Part shown: positions 35,419 through 44,697 of the stretch, one piece after another | How the letters are laid out: every line of letters begins with the position of its first letter | How positions within the stretch are numbered: position 1 is the first letter of the stretch | Assembly: GCA_039586815.1 (NCBI GenBank) | Contig: JBDHJR010000019.1 | Location: 35,108-99,107, forward strand | Direction: 5' to 3' | Length of the DNA stretch: 64,000 nucleotides | DNA from: WVYX01 sp039586815 | GTDB lineage: Bacteria; Gemmatimonadota; Gemmatimonadetes; Gemmatimonadales; GWC2-71-9 | Position numbers and translations under genes: made by a program | The notes under the pieces: model-generated | What the model was told of the DNA's origin: nothing | The model's database searches: none | The model's input: the letters and a program-made list of their open reading frames with translations, nothing else

Positions 35419-36161
35419 CGCCTGGGCCTGGGTTCTTTCACCGAGCCCGGTGGAAGGGCGTACAGCAGCCCTGCGGTGCGCCGGTCACGCAAAGTCAGGT
35501 CGTGAACCGTAGTTGTGGGGTACATGACGTCCTGCGGGTCATCGGAGTGCCCCAACCCGAGAAGGTGGCCGATCTCATGGATGGCAACCGTCTTCACGGC
35601 ATCGGACGAGAGGGGCCAGCCGGCGGGGCTGTGCGTCGCCAGGGTTAGGGTGCCCTTCAGCACCCAGCCGCGTGAGCTCCACATCAGATCCGCCTGGCCC
35701 GTGCGGCGCGCGTCGAATCGCTCGATCCAGCGCACGGCGACCTCGGAGTCGGCGGAGTCCCGTACGAAGCGGAAGTGCACCGGGATGCTGCTGCCCCGCT
35801 GCCAGCGGTAGAAGGCATCCTCTACCGCCCGCCCCATGTCCACCGTGTACCCGGGCGCGCCACCTTCCGGCAGATAGACGGCGATCGGCTCGTCCACCCG
35901 CTCGGGCCAGCGCCGCAGCAAGGAGTCAGCCTCGACGAGCATCGCCGGCAGATAAGTGTCCGACTCAGCGATGCGGCGGCGCACGACAGCGCGCGTGGCG
36001 CGCACGCTGTCCCAGTCAACAGTCCCACCCTGGGGACCCGAATCGACCACGACCGTGTCCACCCTGGCACGATCCGAATCCGCACCGCCGGGCGCGCGGG
36101 CAATCAGATAGACGGCCACGGCGACGACCGCTACCGTTGCTACTGCTGTGGAGCGACGCAT
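35415..36161 (-). CDS. Matrixin-type (M10) zinc metalloprotease
   Basis: This 248-residue protein has an N-terminal membrane segment or signal (ATVAVVAVAVYLIA, residues 8-21). The metzincin zinc motif HEIGHLLGLGH (His195, Glu196, His199, His205) is followed by the Met-turn in DVMYP (Met213). The region upstream (about 100-190) matches the M10 catalytic fold (MGRAVEDAFYRWQ, then GTLTLAT). No propeptide cysteine switch is seen. It is probably an anchored or secreted protease. I start at the ATG 36159-36161; a TTG three codons earlier is possible. It overlaps the M28 gene tail to tail. Confidence 0.9.
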   Translation of the reverse strand: MRRSTAVATVAVVAVAVYLIARAPGGADSDRARVDTVVVDSGPQGGTVDWDSVRATRAVVRRRIAESDTYLPAMLVEADSLLRRWPERVDEPIAVYLPEGGAPGYTVDMGRAVEDAFYRWQRGSSIPVHFRFVRDSADSEVAVRWIERFDARRTGQADLMWSSRGWVLKGTLTLATHSPAGWPLSSDAVKTVAIHEIGHLLGLGHSDDPQDVMYPTTTVHDLTLRDRRTAGLLYALPPGSVKEPRPRR

Positions 36162-36344
36162 GGCACGCAATATGGCCGGCTCCCGGCCGTCGGCGCCACC
36201 ACTCCGGCTGGCATCCGGGCCGCTGCTGGTCTATCATTCCCTTTCTTCAGAAGCACCGGACAGAAGCCCTTAAGCCGTATCGGGTCAAATGTTTAGCAGC
36301 GCGGGGCGCGGTAGGGCGGAACCGCTCGGGGCCGGGAGTGCGCG

Positions 36345-38678
36345 ATGATCGCACCGCCCGGCCGCCTCATCATACGGTTCCGATTCCTGATCATCCTCTT
36401 CTGGATCGTGGCAGCGATACTCGCATTGCCGCGGGCCGCCGCCGTGCACGAGGTGCTCGAGGTCGAAGGTGAAACGGTAGAAGGCTCGGACTCGCGCATC
36501 GCCGCAGAAGCCATCAGAAGCGAATTCCCCCAGCCCATAAGCCACTACTTCGCCGTCACCCTCACCGGCCCCGTCCCGATCGACAGCCCTCCGTACCGCG
36601 CGCTGCTCGATTCGCTCACCAGCAGCGCGGTGCGTGAGCAGTACATCACGCGGGTGTTGTCGTATCTCACCACCGACGACCCGGAGCTGATCAGCGAGGA
36701 CCGGCAGACCACGTTCTTCGTGGCGGCGGTGGCCCCCGAGAACGGCAGCGCCACCGACTTCGTGCCGCCGTTCCGCGAGACGATACACGGCACCAAGGAC
36801 CGCATCCCCTGGGCGGCCGACTACGAGGTACAGGTCACTGGCAACCCCGCCCTCGACTACGACATTCGGTCTGTGAGCAAGGAGGATTCCGAGCAAGGCG
36901 AGCGCAAGTCCCTCCCGTTCACCGCCGTCGTCCTCGTCCTCGCCTTCGGCGCCCTGGTGGCCGCGATCATCCCGCTCGTCGTCGGCGTGTTCGCCATCGA
37001 GTGCGCCCTCGCCCTCGTGCACGTCGCGGCAGGGTACTACCCGATGTCGATCTTCGTCCTCACCATCGTCACGATGGTCGGGCTTGGCGTGGGGATCGAC
37101 TACTCGCTCCTCATCGTCACGCGGTTCCGCGAGGAGTTGAACCGGGGCCGCACGGCACGGGCGGCCGCCGAGCGCGCCACGGCCACAGCCGGGCGCGCGG
37201 TCGTGACCAGCGGGCTCACGGTGCTGCTCGGCTTCGGCGCGCTACTCATCACGCCCATCAGCGAGACCCGATCCGTGGCCATTGGCGGGCTGTTCGTGGT
37301 CGCCGCGGCCGTGCTGCTGTCGGTCACCTTGCTGCCGGCGGCACTGTCGCTCATCGGCCGCGCGATCGACCGACCCCGTTGGCTGGCCAAGCGGCTCGCG
37401 TGGTATCACGCCCCCACCGGGTGGGAGCGCTGGGCCCGCTGGTTGGCGCACCATCCGTGGCGCGCGCTGGTGATCGGCGGAGTAGCCATCGCAGCCATCA
37501 CCTGGCCGCTCGCCATGATACAGGTCGGGTTGCCCAAGTCCGGCTGGTTCCCCTCGGAGACCGAATCCAGCGACGGGGTGCGCACCCTACAACAGATGGG
37601 GGCGCAGGGAGCGCTGTTGCCCGTACGCGTAGTGGTTCGCGCGCCCGAAGGCGAGAGGATAGTGGGCAGCAAGTACATCCGTGGCCTCAAGCGTCTCTCC
37701 GATTCCATCAAGGCCGACCCGCGCGTGGCGCAGGTGCGCAGCGTGGTGGACCTCGAGCCCAACATGTCCTCGCTGCGTCTCACCATGATGTACAGCGACG
37801 TGGACGCCGCACGAGCACGCTCCCCCGAGTTCTTCAACGCCTACCTATCCGACGACAACCGCACCACGCTGCTGGACGCGTTCCTCAGCGACACGACGTC
37901 ACTGACCAGTTCGATGGACGTGGTGGAGCGCGTGCGCTCGATCGCGGGTGCCGGGGTGCGGGGGCTCGACTCGGTCGCGGTGCACGTGGGCGGCTTCCAG
38001 GCGGGTAGCGTGGACCTGCAGAACCGCCTACTGGAGCAGTACCCCACCGTCGTGCTGCTGGTGCTCGTCACCACCGCGCTCATGATGTTCATCGCGTTCC
38101 AGTCGATTCTCGTGCCCATCAAGGCCGTAGTGATGAACTGCCTCTCCGTAGCCGGGGCGTTCGGACTCACGGTGCTGGTGTTCCAGTACGGAGTGGGTGC
38201 TTCCATCTTCGGGCTCGACGAGCCGACGGAAGCGATCTACGTGGTCGTTCCGGTAGTCGTGTTCGCGGTCGTGTTCGGGCTCTCGATGGACTACGAGGTC
38301 TTCCTGCTTTCGCGCATCAAGGAGGCGTTCGACCGCACGGGACGCAACGACCAGGCCACGATGGAGGGCCTCACCGCCACGGCCTCTGTGATCACCAGCG
38401 CAGCGGCCATCATGATCGTGGTGTTCGGCACCTTCAGCTTCTCGCGGGTGCTGGCGGCGCAGCAGTTGGGGTTCGGCCTCGCGGTGGCCGTGCTGCTCGA
38501 CGCCACGTTGATCCGGATGGTGCTGGTGCCCGCGTTCATGCACATCGCGGGCAGCTGGAACTGGTGGCCGGGGGTGACCAAGGCGCGGCGCGCGCGGGCG
38601 GAGGAGGCCGCTAGCGCGGAGGAGCGGGAACCCGAGGTGCAGCCAGCCGGAGAGCCAGCTCCAGACGCGAGCCCCTGA
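36345..38678 (+). CDS. MMPL/RND family transporter
   Basis: This 777-residue membrane protein has duplicated halves, each a single helix, a periplasmic domain and a five-helix bundle. The conserved helix-4 motifs are GLGVGIDYSLLIVTRFREEL in the first half and VFGLSMDYEVFLLSRIKEAF in the second, whose Asp-Tyr pairs form the proton relay of MMPL proteins. The C-terminal tail is acidic (EEAASAEEREPE). MMPL exporters move lipids or hydrophobic compounds; the cargo is unknown. The 3' end overlaps a convergent small gene by 68 bases, an unusually long tail-to-tail overlap. Confidence 0.92.
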   Translation: MIAPPGRLIIRFRFLIILFWIVAAILALPRAAAVHEVLEVEGETVEGSDSRIAAEAIRSEFPQPISHYFAVTLTGPVPIDSPPYRALLDSLTSSAVREQYITRVLSYLTTDDPELISEDRQTTFFVAAVAPENGSATDFVPPFRETIHGTKDRIPWAADYEVQVTGNPALDYDIRSVSKEDSEQGERKSLPFTAVVLVLAFGALVAAIIPLVVGVFAIECALALVHVAAGYYPMSIFVLTIVTMVGLGVGIDYSLLIVTRFREELNRGRTARAAAERATATAGRAVVTSGLTVLLGFGALLITPISETRSVAIGGLFVVAAAVLLSVTLLPAALSLIGRAIDRPRWLAKRLAWYHAPTGWERWARWLAHHPWRALVIGGVAIAAITWPLAMIQVGLPKSGWFPSETESSDGVRTLQQMGAQGALLPVRVVVRAPEGERIVGSKYIRGLKRLSDSIKADPRVAQVRSVVDLEPNMSSLRLTMMYSDVDAARARSPEFFNAYLSDDNRTTLLDAFLSDTTSLTSSMDVVERVRSIAGAGVRGLDSVAVHVGGFQAGSVDLQNRLLEQYPTVVLLVLVTTALMMFIAFQSILVPIKAVVMNCLSVAGAFGLTVLVFQYGVGASIFGLDEPTEAIYVVVPVVVFAVVFGLSMDYEVFLLSRIKEAFDRTGRNDQATMEGLTATASVITSAAAIMIVVFGTFSFSRVLAAQQLGFGLAVAVLLDATLIRMVLVPAFMHIAGSWNWWPGVTKARRARAEEAASAEEREPEVQPAGEPAPDASP

Positions 38679-38928
38679 GATCCCAGTGCCACGCATCCAC
38701 CCGTGTACCGCTGCGCGGGTGCTTCAACGGACGGTACTGCAGCCACTCCCCCCGCATCCCGAGTCGCTCTCCGGCGCGCAACAGCTTCGCTCGGTCAGAA
38801 GACACCATGTGCGCCCACTGCTCTCCCCGCAGCTCGAAAGGGTGAAACCAGAGGCCCCCCTCGAGCGCGTGCTCGACCCCCTCTCGCCAGAGACCGAACT
38901 CGCGCCATACTCCGTCAGTCGCACTCAA
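38611..38928 (-). CDS. Small conserved protein, possible DUF4031 relative
   Basis: This protein of about 105 residues contains WFHPFELRGEQWAHMVSSDRAKLLRAGERLGMRGEWLQ and ends in HWDLRGSRLELALRLAAPRV. The arrangement of a His-containing strand, a helix with LGM and a final HxDL resembles the DUF4031 family, but this is a weak recognition. The start is uncertain: the TTG at 38926-38928, overlapping the pilin-like stop, is the nearest usable codon; longer frames run into that gene. It shares 68 bases with the end of the MMPL gene on the other strand. Confidence 0.55.
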   Translation of the reverse strand: MSATDGVWREFGLWREGVEHALEGGLWFHPFELRGEQWAHMVSSDRAKLLRAGERLGMRGEWLQYRPLKHPRSGTRVDAWHWDLRGSRLELALRLAAPRVPAPPR

Positions 38929-39292
38929 GCGAACCGTCCTGCGTTGCCCCGCCCACCGGCCCCGCGGTTCGCACGTACAGGTAGCACCGGCGGGGAGTAT
39001 CCTCATGGGTGGCCACCGCCGCCCAGCCGTCGACCGTCGCCTCCCGCACCTCGACACCAACCCCCGTGCCGAGCGCGAAGCCCCGCGCCTCGAGCGCCGG
39101 GATGTCGGGCGCGTAGATCCCCGCGTCGTACAGGTACGACTCCTGCGCCACGGCGAAGCGCATCAATTCCTCCCGCATGACCGAGACGGAGCGTCGTTGG
39201 AGCGACGCACCCACCTGCAGCACGGCCGCCACGGCCAGCAGGCCGAGCACTAGGACCCACACCAGGGTCTCCGCCAACCTAAGCCTTGGCAT
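38915..39292 (-). CDS. Type IV pilin-like/pseudopilin small protein
   Basis: This 125-residue protein starts MPRLRLAETLVWVLVLGLLAVAAV, a short basic leader, a Glu in the first helix and a long hydrophobic helix, as in prepilin-like proteins. The strict G/A-FTLxE cleavage motif is absent. The rest is a soluble C-terminal domain with VMREELMRFAVAQESYLYDAGIYAP, where the pattern of an aromatic-rich stretch after the helix matches pseudopilins and minor pilins of other high-GC bacteria. It has two Cys near the C-terminus (about 104 and 124) that could pair. It overlaps the polA end by 14 bases. No pilus assembly gene is in the window. Confidence 0.65.
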   Translation of the reverse strand: MPRLRLAETLVWVLVLGLLAVAAVLQVGASLQRRSVSVMREELMRFAVAQESYLYDAGIYAPDIPALEARGFALGTGVGVEVREATVDGWAAVATHEDTPRRCYLYVRTAGPVGGATQDGSLECD

Positions 39293-42032
39293 CGAGCCAG
39301 TTCTCCCCCACTCCGAGATCCACCACCAGCGGCACGCTGAGGTCCGCCGCCTGCTCCATTTCGCGCCGCATGATCTCCCCTGCCGCATCCACCTCCGCCC
39401 GCGGCGCCTCTATCACGAGCTCGTCGTGGACCTGCAGCACGATCGCACTCTCCAGGTGTTGCTCGGTCAGCACGCGCGCGGTGCCGATCATCGCGAGCTT
39501 GATCAGGTCCGCCGCCGATCCCTGCAGCGGTGAGTTCATCGCCACCCGCTCCCCGAACGTCCGCACGCTATACGACCGTTCCTTGAGCTCCGGGATGTAG
39601 CGCCTCCGTCCGAACAGCGTCTCCGCGTATCCCAGGTCCTTCGCGCGTTCTACGCATTCATCGAGGTAGCCGCGCACCCCCGAGAAGCGCTCAAAATAGA
39701 GGTCGATGAACTGCTTCGCCTCCTCCTGCGAGATTCCCAATTGGCGGCTCAGGGAAAACGGACCCTGTCCATAGATCGTGGCGAAGTTGATCGTCTTGGC
39801 CTGTGCCCGCATCTCCGGGGTCACGTTGGCGGCGTCGACGTCGAAGATGATCGCCGCGGTCTCGCGGTGAATGTCGCCCCCGCTCTCGAACGCTGCCATG
39901 AATGCGGGATCCTGCGACGCGTGCGCCAGCAAGCGCAACTCTATCTGCGAGTAGTCCGCCACTACGAACAGGTTGCCCGCGTCCGGTACGAAGCAGCGGC
40001 GGATCTCCTCGCCGCGCGGCGTGCGCACCGGAATGTTCTGCACGTTGGGGTCCGAGGAAGAGAGTCTCCCCGTGGACGCGCCCGTTTGGCTGAAGCTCGT
40101 GTGAATGCGGCCGGTCTCGGGATTGACCGCCTGGGGAAGCACGTCCACGTACGTGGAGCGCAGCTTGCTCAGCTCTCGGTACTCCAGCAGCAGGCTGGGC
40201 AGCCGGTAGCCCATGCTGGAAAGCTCCTCCAACACCGACGCGTCGGTGGACGGGCCGGTCTTCGTCTTCTTCAGGACCGGCAGCTCCAGTGTCTCGAACA
40301 ACACCTGTCGCAGCTGGGGGGTGCTGGCGACGTTGAACGTGACGCCCGCCTCATCGTAGATGGCCTGCTCGATCGCCTCGAGTTCCGAGCCGAAGCGAAG
40401 TGAAAGCTCCCCCAGCTGCTGCACGTCTACCGCGATGCCGCGCCACTCGACGTCGACCAGCACACCAACCAGGGGCATCTCGACGCTCTCGAGCAGACCA
40501 TCCATCCGCCCGGCCTCCAGCTGCGGCTCGAAGTAATCCCGCAGACGGAGCACCATATCGGCGTCGGCGCAACAGTACGCACCCGCCTGCTGCTGCGGGA
40601 CCTCGGCAAAGGGTCGCTCCGACTTTCCCTTGCCGACGAGGTCCGAGTACGTCGCGAGCTGCACCCCCAAGTGCTCGCGTGCCAGTACGTCGAGGCCGTG
40701 CGATCGCCTACCCGGATCGAGCACGAAGCTCGCGATCATGGAGTCATACTTCACCCCCGCGAGCTCGACTCCCGCCCTGCGCAACACCAGCCAGTCGTAC
40801 TTCACATTGTGCCCCGCTTTGGGCACGCTAGAATCCTCCAGCAACTCCACCAGGGGCCGCATGTGGTCGTGCGCCAACGGAGGGAGGTTCCCGGGAGGCG
40901 GCGCGTCACTCAGTTCTCCGTCGGGAAGACGGTGGCCAAAGGAGAAGTACCACGCGCGGCCGTCGCCCACCGCCAGCGATAGGCCTATCAGGTCGGCACG
41001 CACGGGATCCAGGCTGGTGGTTTCGGTGTCCAGTGCCACGATGGCGGCAGCACGCGCCTCGCGCACGACCGCATCCACGTCGGCCACGTCGGTCACAATG
41101 TGACAAGCCGTCTCCGCTGCCGCCGGCGCCTGCGCGTCCTCCAGCTTCTGCAGCAGCGAGTGAAACTCGAGCTCGGTATACAACTCGCGCAGCGCCTCGG
41201 TGTCCCACGGCTGTGCCTCCAGTGCCTCGAGGTCGAGCTCAACGGGCACGTCGCGCTGAATCGTCACGAGGTCGCGGCTCAGCCTCGCGTTGTCGCCCTC
41301 CTCCAGCAGGGCTTCCCGTGCCCGCTTCGCCTTGACGTCCGCGGCGCGGCTGAGGATCGTGTCGAGGTCGCCGTATTCCTCGATCAGCTTGCGAGCGGTC
41401 TTCTCGCCCACTCCGCGCACGCCCGGAATGTTGTCCGAGGCGTCACCCACCAAGGCCAGGAAATCGATGACCCGCTCCGGCGGCACGCCGAGCCGATCGC
41501 GCGCGTTGTCAGGGGTAACCCACTGCTCGTCCACGGCAGCCGGGCCACGGCGCCCCGGGTTCAACAGCGAGATGTGCGGTCCGATGAGCTGATAGAAGTC
41601 CTTGTCCCCCGAGACTATCACCGCCTCGAGCCCCTCGTCGGCCGCGCGTGTCGCCAGAGTGCCAAGCACGTCATCGGCCTCGTAACCCTCGACAGCCACC
41701 AACGGCACCGCGAACGCGGCCAGCAATTCCTCGATGCGCTCCACCGAACGGTCGAAGTCGTCCTGCAGCTCCTCGTCGAGCTTCTCCCGCGTCGCCTTGT
41801 ATTCGGGATACACGTCCTCGCGGAACGACGTCCCGGCGTCGTGCACCCACGCGACATAACTCGGGCGGTGCTCGGAAACGAGGCGGTGCAGGAAGTTGGC
41901 CACGCCCCACGCAGCGGAGGTGTTCTCCCCGCGACTGGTGCGGAGCGGGCGCCCGATCATCGCGAAGAAAGCCCTGTAGATCAGGGCGTAGCCGTCGACC
42001 AGGAACAAGCGTTGCGGAGGCTGGGGCGCCAT
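39279..42032 (-). CDS. polA: DNA polymerase I
   Basis: This 917-residue enzyme has three domains. The 5' nuclease domain (about 1-300) has DGYALIYRAFFA and GDKDFYQLI. The 3'-5' exonuclease domain has ALDTETTSLDP, so the DxE proofreading motif is retained. The family A polymerase domain has motif A DYSQIELRLLAHAS, motif B RAQAKTINFATIYGQGP and motif C LQVHDELVIEAP. It serves DNA repair and Okazaki fragment maturation. The start ATG at 42032 lies just after the strong terminator of the upstream cold-shock gene. It is the first gene of a run with the pilin-like and DUF4031-like genes. Confidence 0.97.
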   Translation of the reverse strand: MAPQPPQRLFLVDGYALIYRAFFAMIGRPLRTSRGENTSAAWGVANFLHRLVSEHRPSYVAWVHDAGTSFREDVYPEYKATREKLDEELQDDFDRSVERIEELLAAFAVPLVAVEGYEADDVLGTLATRAADEGLEAVIVSGDKDFYQLIGPHISLLNPGRRGPAAVDEQWVTPDNARDRLGVPPERVIDFLALVGDASDNIPGVRGVGEKTARKLIEEYGDLDTILSRAADVKAKRAREALLEEGDNARLSRDLVTIQRDVPVELDLEALEAQPWDTEALRELYTELEFHSLLQKLEDAQAPAAAETACHIVTDVADVDAVVREARAAAIVALDTETTSLDPVRADLIGLSLAVGDGRAWYFSFGHRLPDGELSDAPPPGNLPPLAHDHMRPLVELLEDSSVPKAGHNVKYDWLVLRRAGVELAGVKYDSMIASFVLDPGRRSHGLDVLAREHLGVQLATYSDLVGKGKSERPFAEVPQQQAGAYCCADADMVLRLRDYFEPQLEAGRMDGLLESVEMPLVGVLVDVEWRGIAVDVQQLGELSLRFGSELEAIEQAIYDEAGVTFNVASTPQLRQVLFETLELPVLKKTKTGPSTDASVLEELSSMGYRLPSLLLEYRELSKLRSTYVDVLPQAVNPETGRIHTSFSQTGASTGRLSSSDPNVQNIPVRTPRGEEIRRCFVPDAGNLFVVADYSQIELRLLAHASQDPAFMAAFESGGDIHRETAAIIFDVDAANVTPEMRAQAKTINFATIYGQGPFSLSRQLGISQEEAKQFIDLYFERFSGVRGYLDECVERAKDLGYAETLFGRRRYIPELKERSYSVRTFGERVAMNSPLQGSAADLIKLAMIGTARVLTEQHLESAIVLQVHDELVIEAPRAEVDAAGEIMRREMEQAADLSVPLVVDLGVGENWLDAKA

Positions 42033-42053
42033 GGTGGGAAAATAGCCCCAAAG

Positions 42054-42086
42054 GAAACGCCCCGCCGCAAGCGGCCGGGGCGTTTC
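42054..42086 (-). terminator. Intrinsic terminator of the cold-shock gene
   Basis: GAAACGCCCCG and CGGGGCGTTTC form a stem with an inner CCGC/GCGG pair. On the minus strand it is followed by CTTT. It lies 22 bases after the cold-shock stop codon and 22 bases before the polA ATG. Confidence 0.85.
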
Positions 42087-42107
42087 GTGTGAGCGGGGAG
42101 AGGAGGG

Positions 42108-42311
42108 CTAGACTCGGATTACATTCTCAGCGAATTCGCCTCTCTCACCACTGGACACCTCGAACTCGACGACCTGGCCCTCTGCCAGCGTCCTGAATCC
42201 GTCCATCTGGATGGCGGAGAAGTGCACGAACAAGTCCTTGCCGCCCTCTTGAGACTCAATGAAGCCATACCCCTTGGAGTCATTGAACCACTTCACCTTC
42301 CCCCGTGCCAT
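42108..42311 (-). CDS. Cold-shock domain protein (CspA family)
   Basis: This 67-residue single OB-fold protein has the RNA-binding motifs KGYGFIES (RNP1) and DLFVHFSAI (RNP2), preceded by KVKWFND. Such proteins bind single-stranded RNA and DNA and act as RNA chaperones, often induced by cold or growth changes. The ATG at 42309-42311 has GGAGGAGGGG just upstream; a longer frame lacks a ribosome site. It is a monocistronic gene closed by the terminator at 42054-42086. The C-terminus ends NVIRV, the usual length for the family. Confidence 0.96.
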   Translation of the reverse strand: MARGKVKWFNDSKGYGFIESQEGGKDLFVHFSAIQMDGFRTLAEGQVVEFEVSSGERGEFAENVIRV

Positions 42312-42382
42312 TGCCCCTCCTCCTGCTGGGATGTCCGATTGTGTCCTCCGCCGGACGGGGCTGTCAAGCACGGACCAGGGAG

Positions 42383-44599
42383 CTACTGGCGATCCGTCGG
42401 GAATGGCTGCTCGGGCGGGTGGAGAGCGCGGTAGAGCTCGATGTTGCGCAGCACCGTCTTGAGGTATCCCCGCGTCTCATCGTAGGGCACCCGCTCCACG
42501 AACCGGAAGGGGTCGCTCGCCTCGGGGTAGCGTCGCCAGCGCGCCACCGGACGTCCTCCGGCGTTGTAGGCAGCCAGCGCGAGTATGATGTCCTGGTCGT
42601 AGGTCTCGAGCAACGCGGCGAGGTGCGCCGTTCCGACGTGGAGATTTGCGTCGCCCACCGCCAGGAGGGAGTTGCCCCACTCGATGCCCAGGCGGCGCGC
42701 CACGCCCCTTGCAGTCGAGGGCATCAGTTGCATGAGCCCGCGCGCACCGGCCCGCGACGTGGCATCCTGCATGAAGCTCGACTCCTGGCGTATCAGCCCG
42801 ACGAGGAGGTAGGGGTCCACGCCGTATTCGGCGGCCTCTGCCTCGATGAGATCGCGCAGCGGCCAGGGGAAGACCGCGCGCACGACCCGCGGGTCGTTGA
42901 GGGTGAGCGTCCCCGCCGCCCGCCAGCCGAGGCGGATCCCGTAAGACACCCAACCCCGCTGGATCAGGCCTTCGGCGAGATCCAGCATCTCCTGGGGCGG
43001 GCGATCCGCCTGGGCAACGTTGGAGCGCACCACCTGGTCCGCCTCCTGCAGCATTCCGGCGGCCCTCAGCAAGTCGATGCGATCGAGAGTGACGCTCACG
43101 GCAAGGGCCGCGACGGGCCGTGGGTGAGGCTCGAAGCGCGGACGCGGCATCCCGACCATCACCCGCGCCATCGTCCCGTAGTATCCGAGTGAATCCTCGC
43201 TGCCCAGCGCCGTCCACAGGAGTCGCGCCGCTGCGCTGTCGCCGGAGCCCTGCATCAGCTGGGCGAGGAAGAACCGGGCGGCCTGACGCCGTGCTCCGCG
43301 GACTGCCACCTCTGCCTCGTACCACTCGGCGGCGGCGGCGGTGTCGCGCCGCGCCACACTGCGAGCGGCCAGGGAGAGACGCGAGCGGCCGGCATACTCG
43401 TGGGTGGGCCAGCGCAGCCCCACCTCACGATAGAGGCTGTCGGCTGCGGCGTAGCGTCTCGCACGCCGCTGTCGCTCCGCAACCAGAAACACCGCCTGCG
43501 GAGCGAGCGGGTGGCTGGGGTGGGCTTCGGCAAAAGCCAGCAGCGCGCGGCTGCCCTCGCTCACCCGCCCGATGCGCGACAGCTGTCGTGCCCTTTTGTA
43601 TGCGGCCAGCGCCGCGTCGCTTCCCCCCAACGCCGCGGCCCGTTCGTAGGCTTCGATGCCGCTCCTCAAGCGCCCCGCATCGACCTCCATGTCACCCCAC
43701 AGCCGCACGACTCGCGCCGATGCGTCGGCTCTGTCCGCCGCCCGTCTTGCCAGAGCCGCTGCTTCTGCCCGGCCCCGCACCCGCCTGTAGGCCTGAGCCA
43801 CCGCGATCAGCTCATCCGGCCCGGCTGCGTCCAGTCCGGCTTCGGCGACCTCGAGGGCGGCGCGAACCTCACTCGTGTCGCGCGAGCGCAGTGCCTCCTG
43901 GGCCAGGTGCAGTGCGCGCGCCGAGTCGCCCAGGGCGACTGCCAGCAGGGCGGCCTGGGCCGTTGCCCCGGCGGCACCGAACGATTCGATCGCCCGTGCA
44001 GTGTCGCCCGCCGCGAGGAAGAGGTCAGCCCTGACCCGGGCGGCGAACGGCTCGGCCTCCGGCGGCACCTCCCGCAGCAGCCCGAACGCCAGGACCGGAT
44101 CGTCGGTGACACGTGCCTCACGCAGCGCGAGCCAGCCCGCAATGGGCCGTAGCTCCCGCTTCGCCTCGCCGTAGCGGATTCTCGCGGAGTCCCGCATCGC
44201 CGCTCGCTCGTAGGCGTCGGCGGCCCGAGCGGCGAGCGTACCCCGCTCCAGCCCCGACGCGTGCGCTGCGGCGCGGCCGTACAGGGCGCCGGCGGCCTCA
44301 TAGTCGCCGGCCTGGTGCGCGGCATCGGCAAGCAGGGGGAAGGTCTCGGGATCCGAGGCGGAGGCGCCGCCGTGCTCGAGGAGTATCGCCCGCGCCCGCT
44401 CAGGGCGGCCGAGCTTCAGCTCGGCGCGCACCGCCGCGAGGACGTCCTCCCGAGCCGGAGTGCCCGACTCGAGGACTTCCTGGAGCCGCACTGCCTCGTG
44501 CCAGGTGGCGCCAGGGTCCTCCGCTGCCGGCCGCAGCCAGACTGCAGCCGGCAACGCGGCGGCGAGCGCCACGACCACGATGAGGCGGGCGAGTCTCAT
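42383..44599 (-). CDS. Soluble lytic murein transglycosylase-like protein
   Basis: This 738-residue protein has an N-terminal membrane anchor or signal (LARLIVVVALAAALPAAVW). A long Ala/Arg-rich superhelical region of TPR-like repeats (about 40-560) has repeated AA..YERAA..DSA.I.Y and AARSVARRDTAAAAEWYE patterns. The C-terminal SLT domain has ALIRQESSF (catalytic Glu), SRAGARGLMQLMPSTA and NLHVGTAHLAALLETYD with ALAAYNAGGRPVARW. The design is that of Slt70: a doughnut plus a catalytic domain that cuts glycan strands to 1,6-anhydro-muropeptides. The start at 44597-44599 excludes the upstream intergenic frame. Confidence 0.9.
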   Translation of the reverse strand: MRLARLIVVVALAAALPAAVWLRPAAEDPGATWHEAVRLQEVLESGTPAREDVLAAVRAELKLGRPERARAILLEHGGASASDPETFPLLADAAHQAGDYEAAGALYGRAAAHASGLERGTLAARAADAYERAAMRDSARIRYGEAKRELRPIAGWLALREARVTDDPVLAFGLLREVPPEAEPFAARVRADLFLAAGDTARAIESFGAAGATAQAALLAVALGDSARALHLAQEALRSRDTSEVRAALEVAEAGLDAAGPDELIAVAQAYRRVRGRAEAAALARRAADRADASARVVRLWGDMEVDAGRLRSGIEAYERAAALGGSDAALAAYKRARQLSRIGRVSEGSRALLAFAEAHPSHPLAPQAVFLVAERQRRARRYAAADSLYREVGLRWPTHEYAGRSRLSLAARSVARRDTAAAAEWYEAEVAVRGARRQAARFFLAQLMQGSGDSAAARLLWTALGSEDSLGYYGTMARVMVGMPRPRFEPHPRPVAALAVSVTLDRIDLLRAAGMLQEADQVVRSNVAQADRPPQEMLDLAEGLIQRGWVSYGIRLGWRAAGTLTLNDPRVVRAVFPWPLRDLIEAEAAEYGVDPYLLVGLIRQESSFMQDATSRAGARGLMQLMPSTARGVARRLGIEWGNSLLAVGDANLHVGTAHLAALLETYDQDIILALAAYNAGGRPVARWRRYPEASDPFRFVERVPYDETRGYLKTVLRNIELYRALHPPEQPFPTDRQ

Positions 44600-44697
44600 G
44601 GCAAGGGCTAAGATAGTCAGCCAGGCCACGGAAGCCGTGTCACCAGTCACCGCAGCTTGCCGAAGGTCACGGCCACGGCTTACTTTCGCGGACCTAC

